Shown in pieces: positions 16,865 through 24,487 of a stretch of DNA of 64,000 nucleotides. The stretch comes from Microbispora siamensis (lineage in GTDB: Bacteria; Actinomycetota; Actinomycetes; Streptosporangiales; Streptosporangiaceae), in contig NZ_BOOF01000001.1 in the NCBI RefSeq assembly GCF_016863095.1, positions 62,001 through 126,000 of the forward strand, read 5' to 3'. A program made the position numbers and the translations under genes. Position 1 is the first letter of the stretch. Each line of letters opens with the position of its first letter. The notes below the pieces were generated by a model. It had not been told where the DNA came from. It did not search any database and worked only from the letters and a program-made list of their open reading frames with translations.

Positions 16865-17773
16865 ATGAAACCCAGGCCTCCCGGGCTCGGCGCGCGGCTG
16901 GCCGTGATGGGCGGCGCGATGGTCGAGAACGGAGCCGATCCCGCCCCGCTGATCGACCCCGTGGTCGAGGGACTGTGCGACGCGCTGGAGCGCTCCGCCG
17001 AGTTCCCGCGGGCCTGGCGCGCGGTCACCGACCGGCGCCTCCCGGAACCCGGTCCGGAGGACCAGGTGGTCCTCGGCGCGGCGCGCGTGCTCTCCGGCCC
17101 CTTCGGCCTGCCCGGACGGCTCGGGCTCGGCCGCCGCCTGCCTTTCGCTCGCGCCCTCGACCTGGTCGTGGGCTGGTCGATCGCCGAGGACTGGAGCGCG
17201 GCCGCGACCACCGTGCTCCAGCGGTCTGCGGCCATCCGCGCGGATCTCTCCCGGCGCCCGCGACTCGCCGCGGCGGTCGCCGCCACGGAGGACGACCGCC
17301 CCGACCTGTGGTGCCTGCCGAGGCTCCTCGCCGTGCTCGACGACGAACCGCTGATCGTCCTGCACCGGCCGACCGGGCGGGCGTACGCGATGACGATCGG
17401 CGGGATCGGGGACAACTTCCAGCTCTCCACGCTGCTGGCGCACGTCCTGAACGGGCACGTGCCGCTGACCATCCCCCACCCCTCCTGGGTCGAGGCGGCC
17501 ACGGACGGGCCTCTCGAGCCCGAGGCCGGGCCGATCGTGGCGCGGTTCGACCTGCGCGACGGGACGGGCGAGTCGATCCGCACCGCCGGGTGCCCCGCCG
17601 ACATCCCGCTTCTCGACGGGCAGCGTGTGGTGGTCCTCGACAGTCCGTCGTTCCGGCGTACGTGGAACATCGGCCGCACCTATCCGATGATGCGGCCGTC
17701 GATCACTCTCGACCGCGTGCTGCCGGAACAGGAAGCCCGCGTGTGGTCGTCCCGCGTGGCTCCCGCTCCATGA
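16865..17773 (+). CDS. Conserved hypothetical protein, function unknown
   Basis: 302 residues, soluble and Arg-rich, with no signal peptide or membrane span. The N-terminal half is helical and Ala/Leu-rich; the C-terminal half contains IVLHRPTGRAYAMTIGGIGDNFQL and VVLDSPSFRRTWNIG. I recognise no family. The stop codon overlaps a possible ATG (ATGA) of the next frame, but the better start of the next gene is 66 bases on. Codon bias is like its neighbours, so it is a real gene. Confidence 0.7.
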   Translation: MKPRPPGLGARLAVMGGAMVENGADPAPLIDPVVEGLCDALERSAEFPRAWRAVTDRRLPEPGPEDQVVLGAARVLSGPFGLPGRLGLGRRLPFARALDLVVGWSIAEDWSAAATTVLQRSAAIRADLSRRPRLAAAVAATEDDRPDLWCLPRLLAVLDDEPLIVLHRPTGRAYAMTIGGIGDNFQLSTLLAHVLNGHVPLTIPHPSWVEAATDGPLEPEAGPIVARFDLRDGTGESIRTAGCPADIPLLDGQRVVVLDSPSFRRTWNIGRTYPMMRPSITLDRVLPEQEARVWSSRVAPAP

Positions 17774-17835
17774 CCGTCCCCCCACACACCGTTCGGCGGG
17801 CGTACCGCCGGAGCCCGGGGGTATCGAGTCCCGTC

Positions 17836-18411
17836 ATGCGTGCCCTCACCCGCCTGATCCTGCCGATGGTCGTGGTCACCGCCCTGGCCTCCGGCTGCGG
17901 GGCCTTCGATCCACGCCTGGTCGTCAACGGGGGCTCCGGCACGGACGGGCCCGACGCGGAAGTGACGCTGCACGACACGGTCGCCCACCGGCCGTACTCC
18001 CTGGGCGGGTGGGACATGTGCCTGGACCGGCCCGGCTCTGCCACCATCACCGGGATCGAGCTGATCAGGCCGTACAACGACATCGTGTTACAGGCGTTCT
18101 CGTCCCGGCCGCATACGGGTCCCATGCTCGGCAACGCCGAGAAGCCGCTGACCGACCTCGGCTTCCCCGCCCGCAGCCCCGCCGTCACCACCGTCTGCGA
18201 GGAGAGCTCTCTCCACACCGAGCTCGCCCTGCAGTACGCGAAGACCGGCGACGCCTCCGCGGGAGCCGAGGGTGTACGCATCACCTACATCTCGGCGGGC
18301 CGGCGGCGTACTGTCGATTTCAATCTGCGCGTGCTGCTGTGCGCACCCGGCGACACCGAGCGATGCAGGGAGACGTACGAAGAACTCCGCACCCGGAGTG
18401 ACGACGACTGA
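17836..18411 (+). CDS. Putative lipoprotein, function unknown
   Basis: 191 residues. The N-terminus (MRALTRLILPMVVVTALASGC) has a charged end, a hydrophobic core and a lipobox ending at Cys21, so it should be a lipid-anchored extracytoplasmic protein. Three further cysteine-containing segments (DMCLDRPG, TVCEES, LLCAPG...RC) may form disulfides. No enzymatic motif is seen. The ATG at 17836 is chosen because it places the signal peptide at the start; an ATG at 17770 would add 22 residues. Confidence 0.72.
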   Translation: MRALTRLILPMVVVTALASGCGAFDPRLVVNGGSGTDGPDAEVTLHDTVAHRPYSLGGWDMCLDRPGSATITGIELIRPYNDIVLQAFSSRPHTGPMLGNAEKPLTDLGFPARSPAVTTVCEESSLHTELALQYAKTGDASAGAEGVRITYISAGRRRTVDFNLRVLLCAPGDTERCRETYEELRTRSDDD

Positions 18412-18464
18412 ACAGCCGGGTCCACGACCGGGCGAGCGACTCGAATCCGAGGAGAGGACGATCC

Positions 18465-18944
18465 TTGACGTATCCACCGCCGACCTACCACGGTGACACG
18501 GGCGAGCTGACGGCGTCGTACCGGCGCCCGGACGCCGCGCCCGAGCTCGACTACCCGAGCGGAACCACGGTGCACTATCTGGCGACCGGTGCGACGACCA
18601 ATGGACAGTTCGGGCTCTACCGCTGGGACATGGGACCGGAGCCCAGCGGCCCGGCGGCGCACTTTCACCGGTCGATCTCCGAATCGTTCTACATCCTCTC
18701 CGGCACGGTGCGGATCTACGACGGACGGCGCTGGATCGACACCAGCCCCGGCGACTTCGTGCACGTCCCCGAGGGTGGCGTACACGCGTTCCGCAACGAA
18801 TCGGGAGAGCCGGCGTCGATGCTGCTGCATTTCGCGCCGGGCGCGCCACGAGAGGGCTACTTCGAGGGACTGCTCACGCTCGCGGACATGAGTGAAGAGG
18901 AAAAGGCGGAGTTCTACCTCCACCACGACACCTTCTGGCTCTGA
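18465..18944 (+). CDS. Cupin-domain protein
   Basis: 159 residues from a TTG with GGAGAGG upstream. One cupin_2 barrel is clear: motif 1 AAHFHRSISESFYILSG (about 66-82) holds two His and a Glu for metal, and motif 2 is SPGDFVHVPEGGVHAFRN. Such proteins bind Mn, Fe or Zn and act as dioxygenases, isomerases or small-molecule sensors. The substrate is unknown. It stands alone between the lipoprotein and the PH-domain gene. Confidence 0.82.
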   Translation: MTYPPPTYHGDTGELTASYRRPDAAPELDYPSGTTVHYLATGATTNGQFGLYRWDMGPEPSGPAAHFHRSISESFYILSGTVRIYDGRRWIDTSPGDFVHVPEGGVHAFRNESGEPASMLLHFAPGAPREGYFEGLLTLADMSEEEKAEFYLHHDTFWL

Positions 18945-19102
18945 GCACCGCACGGACACGACGTCGGCGCTGGACGAAACCGCCTGGCAGACACTGGAAT
19001 CTCGCCGCCCCGCGTGAGCCGTCCAGCCCGCGTCGGTTTTCCGGTCACACTGAAGGGCGCGTAACCGGCAAGCCGGCCCATTCCGCGGGTAGCCTCGCAA
19101 AA

Positions 19103-19477
19103 GTGATCGACTTCAACAACGACTCCCTATTCAAGCTGAATCCGTGCCACCCGCAAGAGGTCGGCCCGGCCGTGGCCCCTCTCCTGCTTCACGGCGAGCA
19201 GATCGTCTCCTCCTATAAAACGGTCCGCGACTTCGTCGTCTTCACCGACAAGCGCATCATCGCGGTCAACGTCCAGGGGCTCACCGGCAAGAAGCGCGAC
19301 TTCTCCTCCCTGCCCTACAGCAAGGTGCAGGCATGGTCAGTCGAGACCGCCGGGACCTTCGACCTCGACGCCGAACTGGAACTCTGGTTCAGCGGCCTGG
19401 GCAAGGTCCGCTTCGAGTTCAAGGGCAACTCGGACATCATCCGCCTCAGCCACATGATCGCGGGCTACGTGCTGTAG
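19103..19477 (+). CDS. Bacterial PH-domain protein
   Basis: 124 residues from GTG. The whole length fits a bacterial pleckstrin-like fold: GEQIVSSYKTVRDFVVFTDKRIIAVNVQGLTGKKRDFSSLPYSKVQAWSVE, with the FTDKRII signature. Bacterial PH domains form ring-like oligomers and are often membrane-stress or structural adaptors. The protein is soluble. It is convergent with the secreted Cys-rich gene. Confidence 0.85.
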   Translation: MIDFNNDSLFKLNPCHPQEVGPAVAPLLLHGEQIVSSYKTVRDFVVFTDKRIIAVNVQGLTGKKRDFSSLPYSKVQAWSVETAGTFDLDAELELWFSGLGKVRFEFKGNSDIIRLSHMIAGYVL

Positions 19478-19485
19478 CAGAGGGT

Positions 19486-19941
19486 TCAGAGGTGGAAGTC
19501 GACAACCAGTCCGACGCTCCGTGCCGGGGCACCAGGAGTGCTGACAGGCGGGCTCTCCGAGCTGTCCGCCGTCTGCCGGTGGCGCGGATGGGCCGGCCGC
19601 TGCTCCGGATCACGAGGCCACCACCGGCCCGGGTGTGAGCCGGGGTACGGAGGCCGGTGATCCGAGCGGGGGACCGAGGACGCGGGCACGCAGTCGTACT
19701 GGGGGCACGGTGTGGTGAAGCACTGCTTGGGCGAGGGCACGCAGACGCGGCCCGGACCACAGTTGACTGCCGCACAGGGCGATCCGGGACCGCACGCACC
19801 GGGCGCCTGCCCGGCTGCCGGGGTGGCGATGGCCGGCCGTGCCGCTGGAATCGTCGGCGAATCGTCCGCCCATGCCTTGGCCATGGCGGCTGGTGATGCC
19901 GCCACGGCCACGACCGCTATCAGGATCAGTTTTCGCAGCAT
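19486..19941 (-). CDS. Secreted Cys-rich proline-rich protein
   Basis: 151 residues from the ATG at 19941 (GGGGGAG upstream), which places a signal peptide ending near AKAWA at the N-terminus. A compact cysteine cluster (about residues 49-85: CGPGSPC, NCGPGRVC, QCFTTPCPQYDC) holds eight Cys and should form disulfides. The rest is Pro/Arg/His-rich and probably disordered. The cysteine spacing recalls small protease-inhibitor-like modules, but I cannot assign a family. Confidence 0.6.
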   Translation of the reverse strand: MLRKLILIAVVAVAASPAAMAKAWADDSPTIPAARPAIATPAAGQAPGACGPGSPCAAVNCGPGRVCVPSPKQCFTTPCPQYDCVPASSVPRSDHRPPYPGSHPGRWWPRDPEQRPAHPRHRQTADSSESPPVSTPGAPARSVGLVVDFHL

Positions 19942-20063
19942 TTCTCCCCCGGCTGTGGTGATCGCTTCTCCCTCTCGCGATGCTCGCACCGGCCGCACCT
20001 GCCAACGGCAAAACGGCTCTCAGCACGTTGCATGGCTTATTCGGGGTGAGGCGGTGAACCGCC

Positions 20064-20837
20064 TCACTCGGAGGTGCGCGACCGGCGCTCGCCCGGCGGG
20101 ATCAGCAGCACTTCCAGCGCGCGGGCGCAGGCCCGCGCGTGCGTGACGAACCAGTCGATCCGCGCGTCGCTCATGACCAGCGGCGTGGAGCGCACGGCCA
20201 GCGCGTAACGCACGTGGCCCTGCCGGTCGAGCACCGGCACGGCGACCGTGCGGATGCCGTCGCCCGACTCCCCGTCGTTGAGCGCGTACCCGGCCTCGCG
20301 CACGCGGTCCAGCTCGGCGCGCAGCTCGCCGTGGTCCACGATGGTGCGGCCGGTCAGCGCCCGCAGGGGGCCGAGCGCCTCCAGGTCCGCCCTGCCCTCC
20401 GGGTCCCAGGCCAGCAGGACCTTGCCCAACGCCGTGGAGTGCAACGGGCGGCGCAGGCCGATGCCGCTGTCGGGGTTGAGCGAGCCACCGCTCAGGATGA
20501 CCGCGTGCCTGTCGTTGCGGACGGCCAGGTCCACGGTGGCGGAGGTGATCCGGGCCAGCTCGGCCAGTTCGGGCGCGATGCGGTGCAAGCCGCGCCGGTG
20601 GAAGGAGAGCTGCCCCAGCTCGGTGATCGACGGTCCGAGCCGGTAGCGGCCCGTGCGCGCCTCCTGCTCCAGGAAGCCCGCGGCGGTCAGCGTCCTGGCC
20701 AGGCGGTGCGTGGTCGAGGTGGACAGTCCCATCCTGCGCGAGAGGTCGGACAGGCTGAGCGAGGCGTGCCCGCCGCCGAAGCAGTCGAGCATGCCGACCG
20801 CCCTGCGTACGGACTGCACGCCGCCTTCTGCTGCCAT
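20064..20837 (-). CDS. IclR-family regulator of the organosulfur cluster
   Basis: 257 residues. The helix-turn-helix (about 8-65, LSLSDLSRRMGLSTSTTHRLARTL) is followed by the IclR ligand-binding domain (LHSTALGKVLLAWD...REAGYALNDGESGDGIRTVAVPV). It is divergent from the dszB-like/ABC transporter operon across 126 bp that holds a CCTACCAAT motif also found before the second sulfur operon. Its effector is probably a sulfur compound or a breakdown product. That link rests only on position. Confidence 0.88.
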   Translation of the reverse strand: MAAEGGVQSVRRAVGMLDCFGGGHASLSLSDLSRRMGLSTSTTHRLARTLTAAGFLEQEARTGRYRLGPSITELGQLSFHRRGLHRIAPELAELARITSATVDLAVRNDRHAVILSGGSLNPDSGIGLRRPLHSTALGKVLLAWDPEGRADLEALGPLRALTGRTIVDHGELRAELDRVREAGYALNDGESGDGIRTVAVPVLDRQGHVRYALAVRSTPLVMSDARIDWFVTHARACARALEVLLIPPGERRSRTSE

Positions 20838-20930
20838 ACGGGAAACCCTGTCTTCCGAGTAGGGAGAGCCGAGACCAGGTGAGAGCCGGTCCCGCCGAGA
20901 ACGCTTCCCGCATCGCGGGACAATCTTTGC

Positions 20931-20950
20931 ATTCCCTACCAATTTACTAG
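20931..20950. promoter_or_regulatory. CCTACCAAT-type motif in the IclR/dszB-like intergenic region
   Basis: ATTCCCTACCAATTTACTAG is AT-rich against a GC-rich background and is placed just before the dszB-like start. The core CCTACCAAT recurs at 30121-30129 in front of the two NtaA/DszA-family genes, suggesting one regulator for both transcripts. Confidence 0.35.
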
Positions 20951-20963
20951 CAAAATCGCCTCC

Positions 20964-21938
20964 ATGACGACAGCCGCACTCGACACCATCTGGTTCACCC
21001 GCTGTCCCGTGCCCACCGCGACGGGCATCGCGGTGCACCAGGGCTGGCTGGCCGGAGAGTTCGCCGCCGAGGGGATCGAGGTCCGGTCCCTCCAGGACGA
21101 CGGCCCCGGCGTCCCTCGCGAGACGCACTACACCCACGCCCTGACCGGTCTGTTCCGCGAAGGCGGCAACGTGCCCGCGCTCTGGGCTCGCTCGCGCGGC
21201 GAGGCCACCCGGCTGATCGGGCTCACCTGGATCGAGGAGCGGCAGGCCATCCTGGTCCGCGCCGGCAGCGCCCTGGAGCACCCCGCGCAGCTCAAGGGCC
21301 TGCGCCTGGCCGTGCCCCGGCACCGCATCGCCATCGACTTCTGGCGGGCCATGGCCCTGCGCGGCTTCCACGGGGCGCTGGGGCTGGCCGGGCTCGGCCT
21401 CGGCGACGCCGAGCCGGTGGATGTCGTGGCCGAACCCGGCGGCGGCCAATGGGAGGCCGAGCTGGCCGCGCTGGCCTCCGGCAAGGTGGACGCGGTCTAT
21501 GTCAAGGGCGCGCTCGCCGTCGAAGCCGCCCTGCGCCATGGCGCGGAGGTCGGCATCGACCTCGACGCCGTGCCGGACCGGCGGGCGCGGGTGAACAACG
21601 GCACCCCGCGGCCGATCACCGTGCACCAGCGCCTGCTCGACGAGCACCCCGATGTGGTCACCCGCTTCCTCGGCGTGCTGCTGCGGGCGGCCGACTGGGC
21701 CGCCGATCACCCGGAGGAGGTCGCCAGGATTCTCGGCGCCGAGACCGGCGCGGGCGCGACCGGCGTGGCCGCCGCCTACGTCCCCGGCGCCTCGCTCCAC
21801 CTGGACCTGTCGCCCGAACGCCTCGATCTGCTGGCCGAGCAGGAGCACTTCCTGCGCGGCCACCGCTTCCTCGAATCGCCCGTGGACGTCGCGGCCTGGG
21901 CCGACCACACCCCGCTGCAAGGAGTCACCCATGCGTAA
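20964..21938 (+). CDS. DszB-like desulfinase (cytosolic protein of SsuA/NMT1 fold)
   Basis: 324 residues, with the fold of sulfonate or taurine binding proteins but no signal peptide or lipobox, so it is cytosolic. It matches the biphenyl-2-sulfinate desulfinase DszB in the key places: Cys14 in FTRCPVPT (DszB Cys27), His55 in RETHYTH (His60), Arg65 and Gly68 in FREGGNVPAL (Arg70, Gly73). A hydrolase that releases sulfite from an aryl or alkyl sulfinate is therefore likely. It is the first gene of an operon with an SsuA-like lipoprotein and transporter genes, and its stop overlaps the next start. Aromatic specificity is unproven. Confidence 0.72.
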   Translation: MTTAALDTIWFTRCPVPTATGIAVHQGWLAGEFAAEGIEVRSLQDDGPGVPRETHYTHALTGLFREGGNVPALWARSRGEATRLIGLTWIEERQAILVRAGSALEHPAQLKGLRLAVPRHRIAIDFWRAMALRGFHGALGLAGLGLGDAEPVDVVAEPGGGQWEAELAALASGKVDAVYVKGALAVEAALRHGAEVGIDLDAVPDRRARVNNGTPRPITVHQRLLDEHPDVVTRFLGVLLRAADWAADHPEEVARILGAETGAGATGVAAAYVPGASLHLDLSPERLDLLAEQEHFLRGHRFLESPVDVAAWADHTPLQGVTHA

Positions 21939-22920
21939 GCTGCTGCTCGCCGTCCCTCTCGTCCTCCTGGCCGCGGCCTGTGGCGGCGGCACCGGCGCCA
22001 CCACAGGCCAGGAGCAGGTGGTCGTCCGGATCTCGGACCCGGGCAACAGCGGTTTCCTGGCCGCCGCGAAGAAGGACGGCAGCCTGGACGCCGCCCTGGC
22101 CAAGGTCAACGCCAAGGTCAAGTGGGCCGGCGACTTCTCCGTCTTCGCCCCCGCCGCCCAGGCCATCAACGCCGGTTCGCTCGACATCGCAACCGGTTCG
22201 ATCACCTCCGGCGTCACCGCGCTGGCCGTCAAGCCCAGCTTCAAGATCTTCGCCACGGTGCCGCCCGATCTCGCCGGCGAGGGGATCGTGGTCAAGAACG
22301 ACTCGCCGATCAAGTCGGTCGCGGACCTGGCCGGGCACACCGTGGCGGTCGGGCACGGCGGCACCAGCGAATACCTGCTGCTCAAGGCGCTGCAGACGTT
22401 CAACGTACCGGTGGACAAGGTCAAGCGCGTCTACCTGAGCCCGCCGCAGACCGCACCGGTCTTCGGCTCGGGCAAGGTGGACGCCTGGTCGACGTTCTCC
22501 ACCTTCCTCGTCCCCGCCGTCACCGAGCTGGACGCACGGATCCTGGCCGACGGCGAGGCCATCAAGTCGGACAACTACGTGATCTACGTGGCCGCCAACA
22601 AGCTGCTCGAGGAGCATCCCGAGGTGGTCAAGGCCCTGTTCGAGTTCATCAAGGAGGGCAGCGCGAAGGAGATCGCCGACCCGGCGGCGTACCTGAACGT
22701 CTTCACCCAGGCGGGCCCGCAGGCCGTGCAGGGCGAGCAGAAGGACCTGGTGGTCGACATCCAGAAGAAGGGCAAGCCCGCCCAGGCGGTCACCGCCACC
22801 GAGATCGCGAAATATCAGGAGGTCGCGAAGTTCTTCCTCGACCAGAAGGTGCTCACCGCGCCGCTGGACGTCTCCCAGCACGTCGTGGACGTGACGAAGC
22901 TCGGGAACGCCAAGCAATGA
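21931..22920 (+). CDS. Sulfonate-type ABC transporter substrate-binding lipoprotein (SsuA/TauA-like)
   Basis: 329 residues from an ATG with AAGGAG upstream, overlapping the desulfinase stop. The signal MRKLLLAVPLVLLAAACGGG has a lipobox ending in Cys17. The SBP signature follows (IVVKNDSPIKSVADLAGHTVAVGHGGTSEYLLLKAL, about 112-147). It captures an alkyl- or arylsulfonate outside the membrane for the adjacent permease and ATPase. The stop overlaps the permease start (ATGA). The exact ligand cannot be read from sequence. Confidence 0.88.
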   Translation: MRKLLLAVPLVLLAAACGGGTGATTGQEQVVVRISDPGNSGFLAAAKKDGSLDAALAKVNAKVKWAGDFSVFAPAAQAINAGSLDIATGSITSGVTALAVKPSFKIFATVPPDLAGEGIVVKNDSPIKSVADLAGHTVAVGHGGTSEYLLLKALQTFNVPVDKVKRVYLSPPQTAPVFGSGKVDAWSTFSTFLVPAVTELDARILADGEAIKSDNYVIYVAANKLLEEHPEVVKALFEFIKEGSAKEIADPAAYLNVFTQAGPQAVQGEQKDLVVDIQKKGKPAQAVTATEIAKYQEVAKFFLDQKVLTAPLDVSQHVVDVTKLGNAKQ

Positions 22921-23738
22921 GCACCGCAGTGCAGGGGCTCGTCGCCCCGAATCCGCCCCGAGCCGCGGGACGCGCGCCCGCGCTGACGTTCGCGCTGCGG
23001 GCCGTCGGCCCCCTTCTGCTGCTGGCGGCCTGGTACGCGGCCACCGCCTCCGGCGTCCTCACCGAGGACGTGCTCGCCGGCCCCCAAGACGTCCTCAAGA
23101 CCTTCGGCGAGCTGTGGGCCGACGGCCAGCTCCCGGAGGCGCTGCGCGTCTCCGTCACCCGGGCCGGCCTCGGCCTGGTGCTGGGCGCCTCCACCGGCCT
23201 GCTGCTCGGCGTGGTCTCCGGTTTCACCCGGCTCGGCGAGGAGCTCGTGGACTCCTCGATGCAGGCGCTGCGCGCCATCCCCTTCCTGGCGCTGACCTCG
23301 CTGTTCGTCGTCTGGTTCGGGATCGAGGAGGCCTCCAAGATCCTCCTGATCGGCGTGGCCTGCACCTTCCCCATGTACGTCAACGTCTCCAGCGGCGTGC
23401 GCAACGTGGACCGCAAGGTCGTCGAGGCGGCTCGCTCGTTCGGCCTCGGCCGGCTCGCGATCGCGCGCGAGGTCGTGCTGCCGGGGGCGCTGCCGTCGGT
23501 CTTCGCCGGGCTGCGCCTGGCCACCACGCTCAGCGTGATCGCGCTGATCGCGGCCGAGGAGATCAACGTGACGGCCGGGCTCGGCTACCTGATGGCCCGG
23601 GCCACCGACTACCTGCGCACCGACATCCTGGCGCTGTGCGTGCTGCTGTACGCGGTGATCGGGTTGCTGGCCGACCTGACGCTGCGGCTGATCGAACGGG
23701 TGACGATGCCCTGGCGCAGGGCGGTGAGCATCCGATGA
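22917..23738 (+). CDS. ABC transporter permease (SsuC/TauC family)
   Basis: 273 residues, about six membrane segments. The EAA loop of binding-protein-dependent permeases is at EAARSFGLGRLAIAREVVLPGALPSVFAGLRLA (about residues 170-203). It forms the inner-membrane channel with the ATPase. Translational coupling on both sides (ATGA) indicates strict co-expression with the SBP and ATPase genes. Confidence 0.92.
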   Translation: MSTAVQGLVAPNPPRAAGRAPALTFALRAVGPLLLLAAWYAATASGVLTEDVLAGPQDVLKTFGELWADGQLPEALRVSVTRAGLGLVLGASTGLLLGVVSGFTRLGEELVDSSMQALRAIPFLALTSLFVVWFGIEEASKILLIGVACTFPMYVNVSSGVRNVDRKVVEAARSFGLGRLAIAREVVLPGALPSVFAGLRLATTLSVIALIAAEEINVTAGLGYLMARATDYLRTDILALCVLLYAVIGLLADLTLRLIERVTMPWRRAVSIR

Positions 23739-24487
23739 GCCCAGAGGTGAGCGCAGAATCGGCAGGCCTCGCCGTACGGACCAGAGGGCTGCGCAAGGTC
23801 TTCGGCGAGCGCGCCGTGCTCGACGGGGTGGACCTGGACGTGCGCCGCGGCGAGTTCCTCGCGCTGCTCGGCGCGAGCGGCACGGGGAAGACGACGCTGC
23901 TGCGCATCCTCGCCGGCCTGGACGCCGCCACCGGCGGAACCGTGCTCGTGCCCCCGGTGCGCACGGTCGTCTTCCAGGAGCCGCGGCTCATCCCCTCCAA
24001 GCGCGCGCTCGCGAACGTCGTCATCGGACAGGGCCGCTCCGCCCGCGCCAAGGGGCTCGCGGCTCTGGCGGAGGTGGGCCTGAGCCGGCACGCCGACGCC
24101 TGGCCCGCGACGCTCTCCGGCGGCGAGGCCCAGCGGGTGGCACTGGCCAGGGCCCTGGTACGCGAGCCGGAGCTGCTCCTGCTGGACGAGCCGTTCGCCG
24201 CGCTCGACGCGCTCACCCGGCTGCACATGCAGGACCTGATCGCCGAATTGTGCGCCCGGCACCGCCCGGCCGTGGTGCTGGTCACGCACGACGTCGAGGA
24301 GGCGATCCTGCTCGCCGACCGGATCGCGGTGCTGCGCGAGGGCAGGTTCGTCACGGACCTGCAGGTCGGCATCGACCGACCGCGCGACAGGACGGATCCC
24401 GTCTTCGTCGAGCTGCGCCGCCGCCTGCTCGCCGACCTCGGCGTCGACAGCCACGCGGGCACGCCGCGCGAGGAGGTGGCACGGTGA
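23735..24487 (+). CDS. ABC transporter ATP-binding protein (SsuB/TauB family)
   Basis: 250 residues. Walker A GASGTGKTT (about residue 49), Q-loop VVFQEPRL, signature LSGGEAQRVALARAL, Walker B LLLLDEPFAALD and the H-loop in VLVTHDVEEA are all intact. It powers uptake through the preceding permease. Its start and stop overlap the permease and the M20 gene by four bases, extending the operon into the hydrolase. Confidence 0.93.
   Translation: MSPEVSAESAGLAVRTRGLRKVFGERAVLDGVDLDVRRGEFLALLGASGTGKTTLLRILAGLDAATGGTVLVPPVRTVVFQEPRLIPSKRALANVVIGQGRSARAKGLAALAEVGLSRHADAWPATLSGGEAQRVALARALVREPELLLLDEPFAALDALTRLHMQDLIAELCARHRPAVVLVTHDVEEAILLADRIAVLREGRFVTDLQVGIDRPRDRTDPVFVELRRRLLADLGVDSHAGTPREEVAR

Noticed and set aside
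13174-17835. Long plus-strand frame (to 18411) antisense to the AfsR-like gene
   Set aside because: Only the last 191 codons (from 17836) form a protein with signal peptide; upstream is a shadow of the AfsR, AhpD-like and 16865 genes.
20964-21938. Ordinary SsuA/TauA periplasmic binding protein
   Set aside because: No signal peptide or lipobox although the next gene has a perfect one; the DszB catalytic residues are kept with correct spacing.
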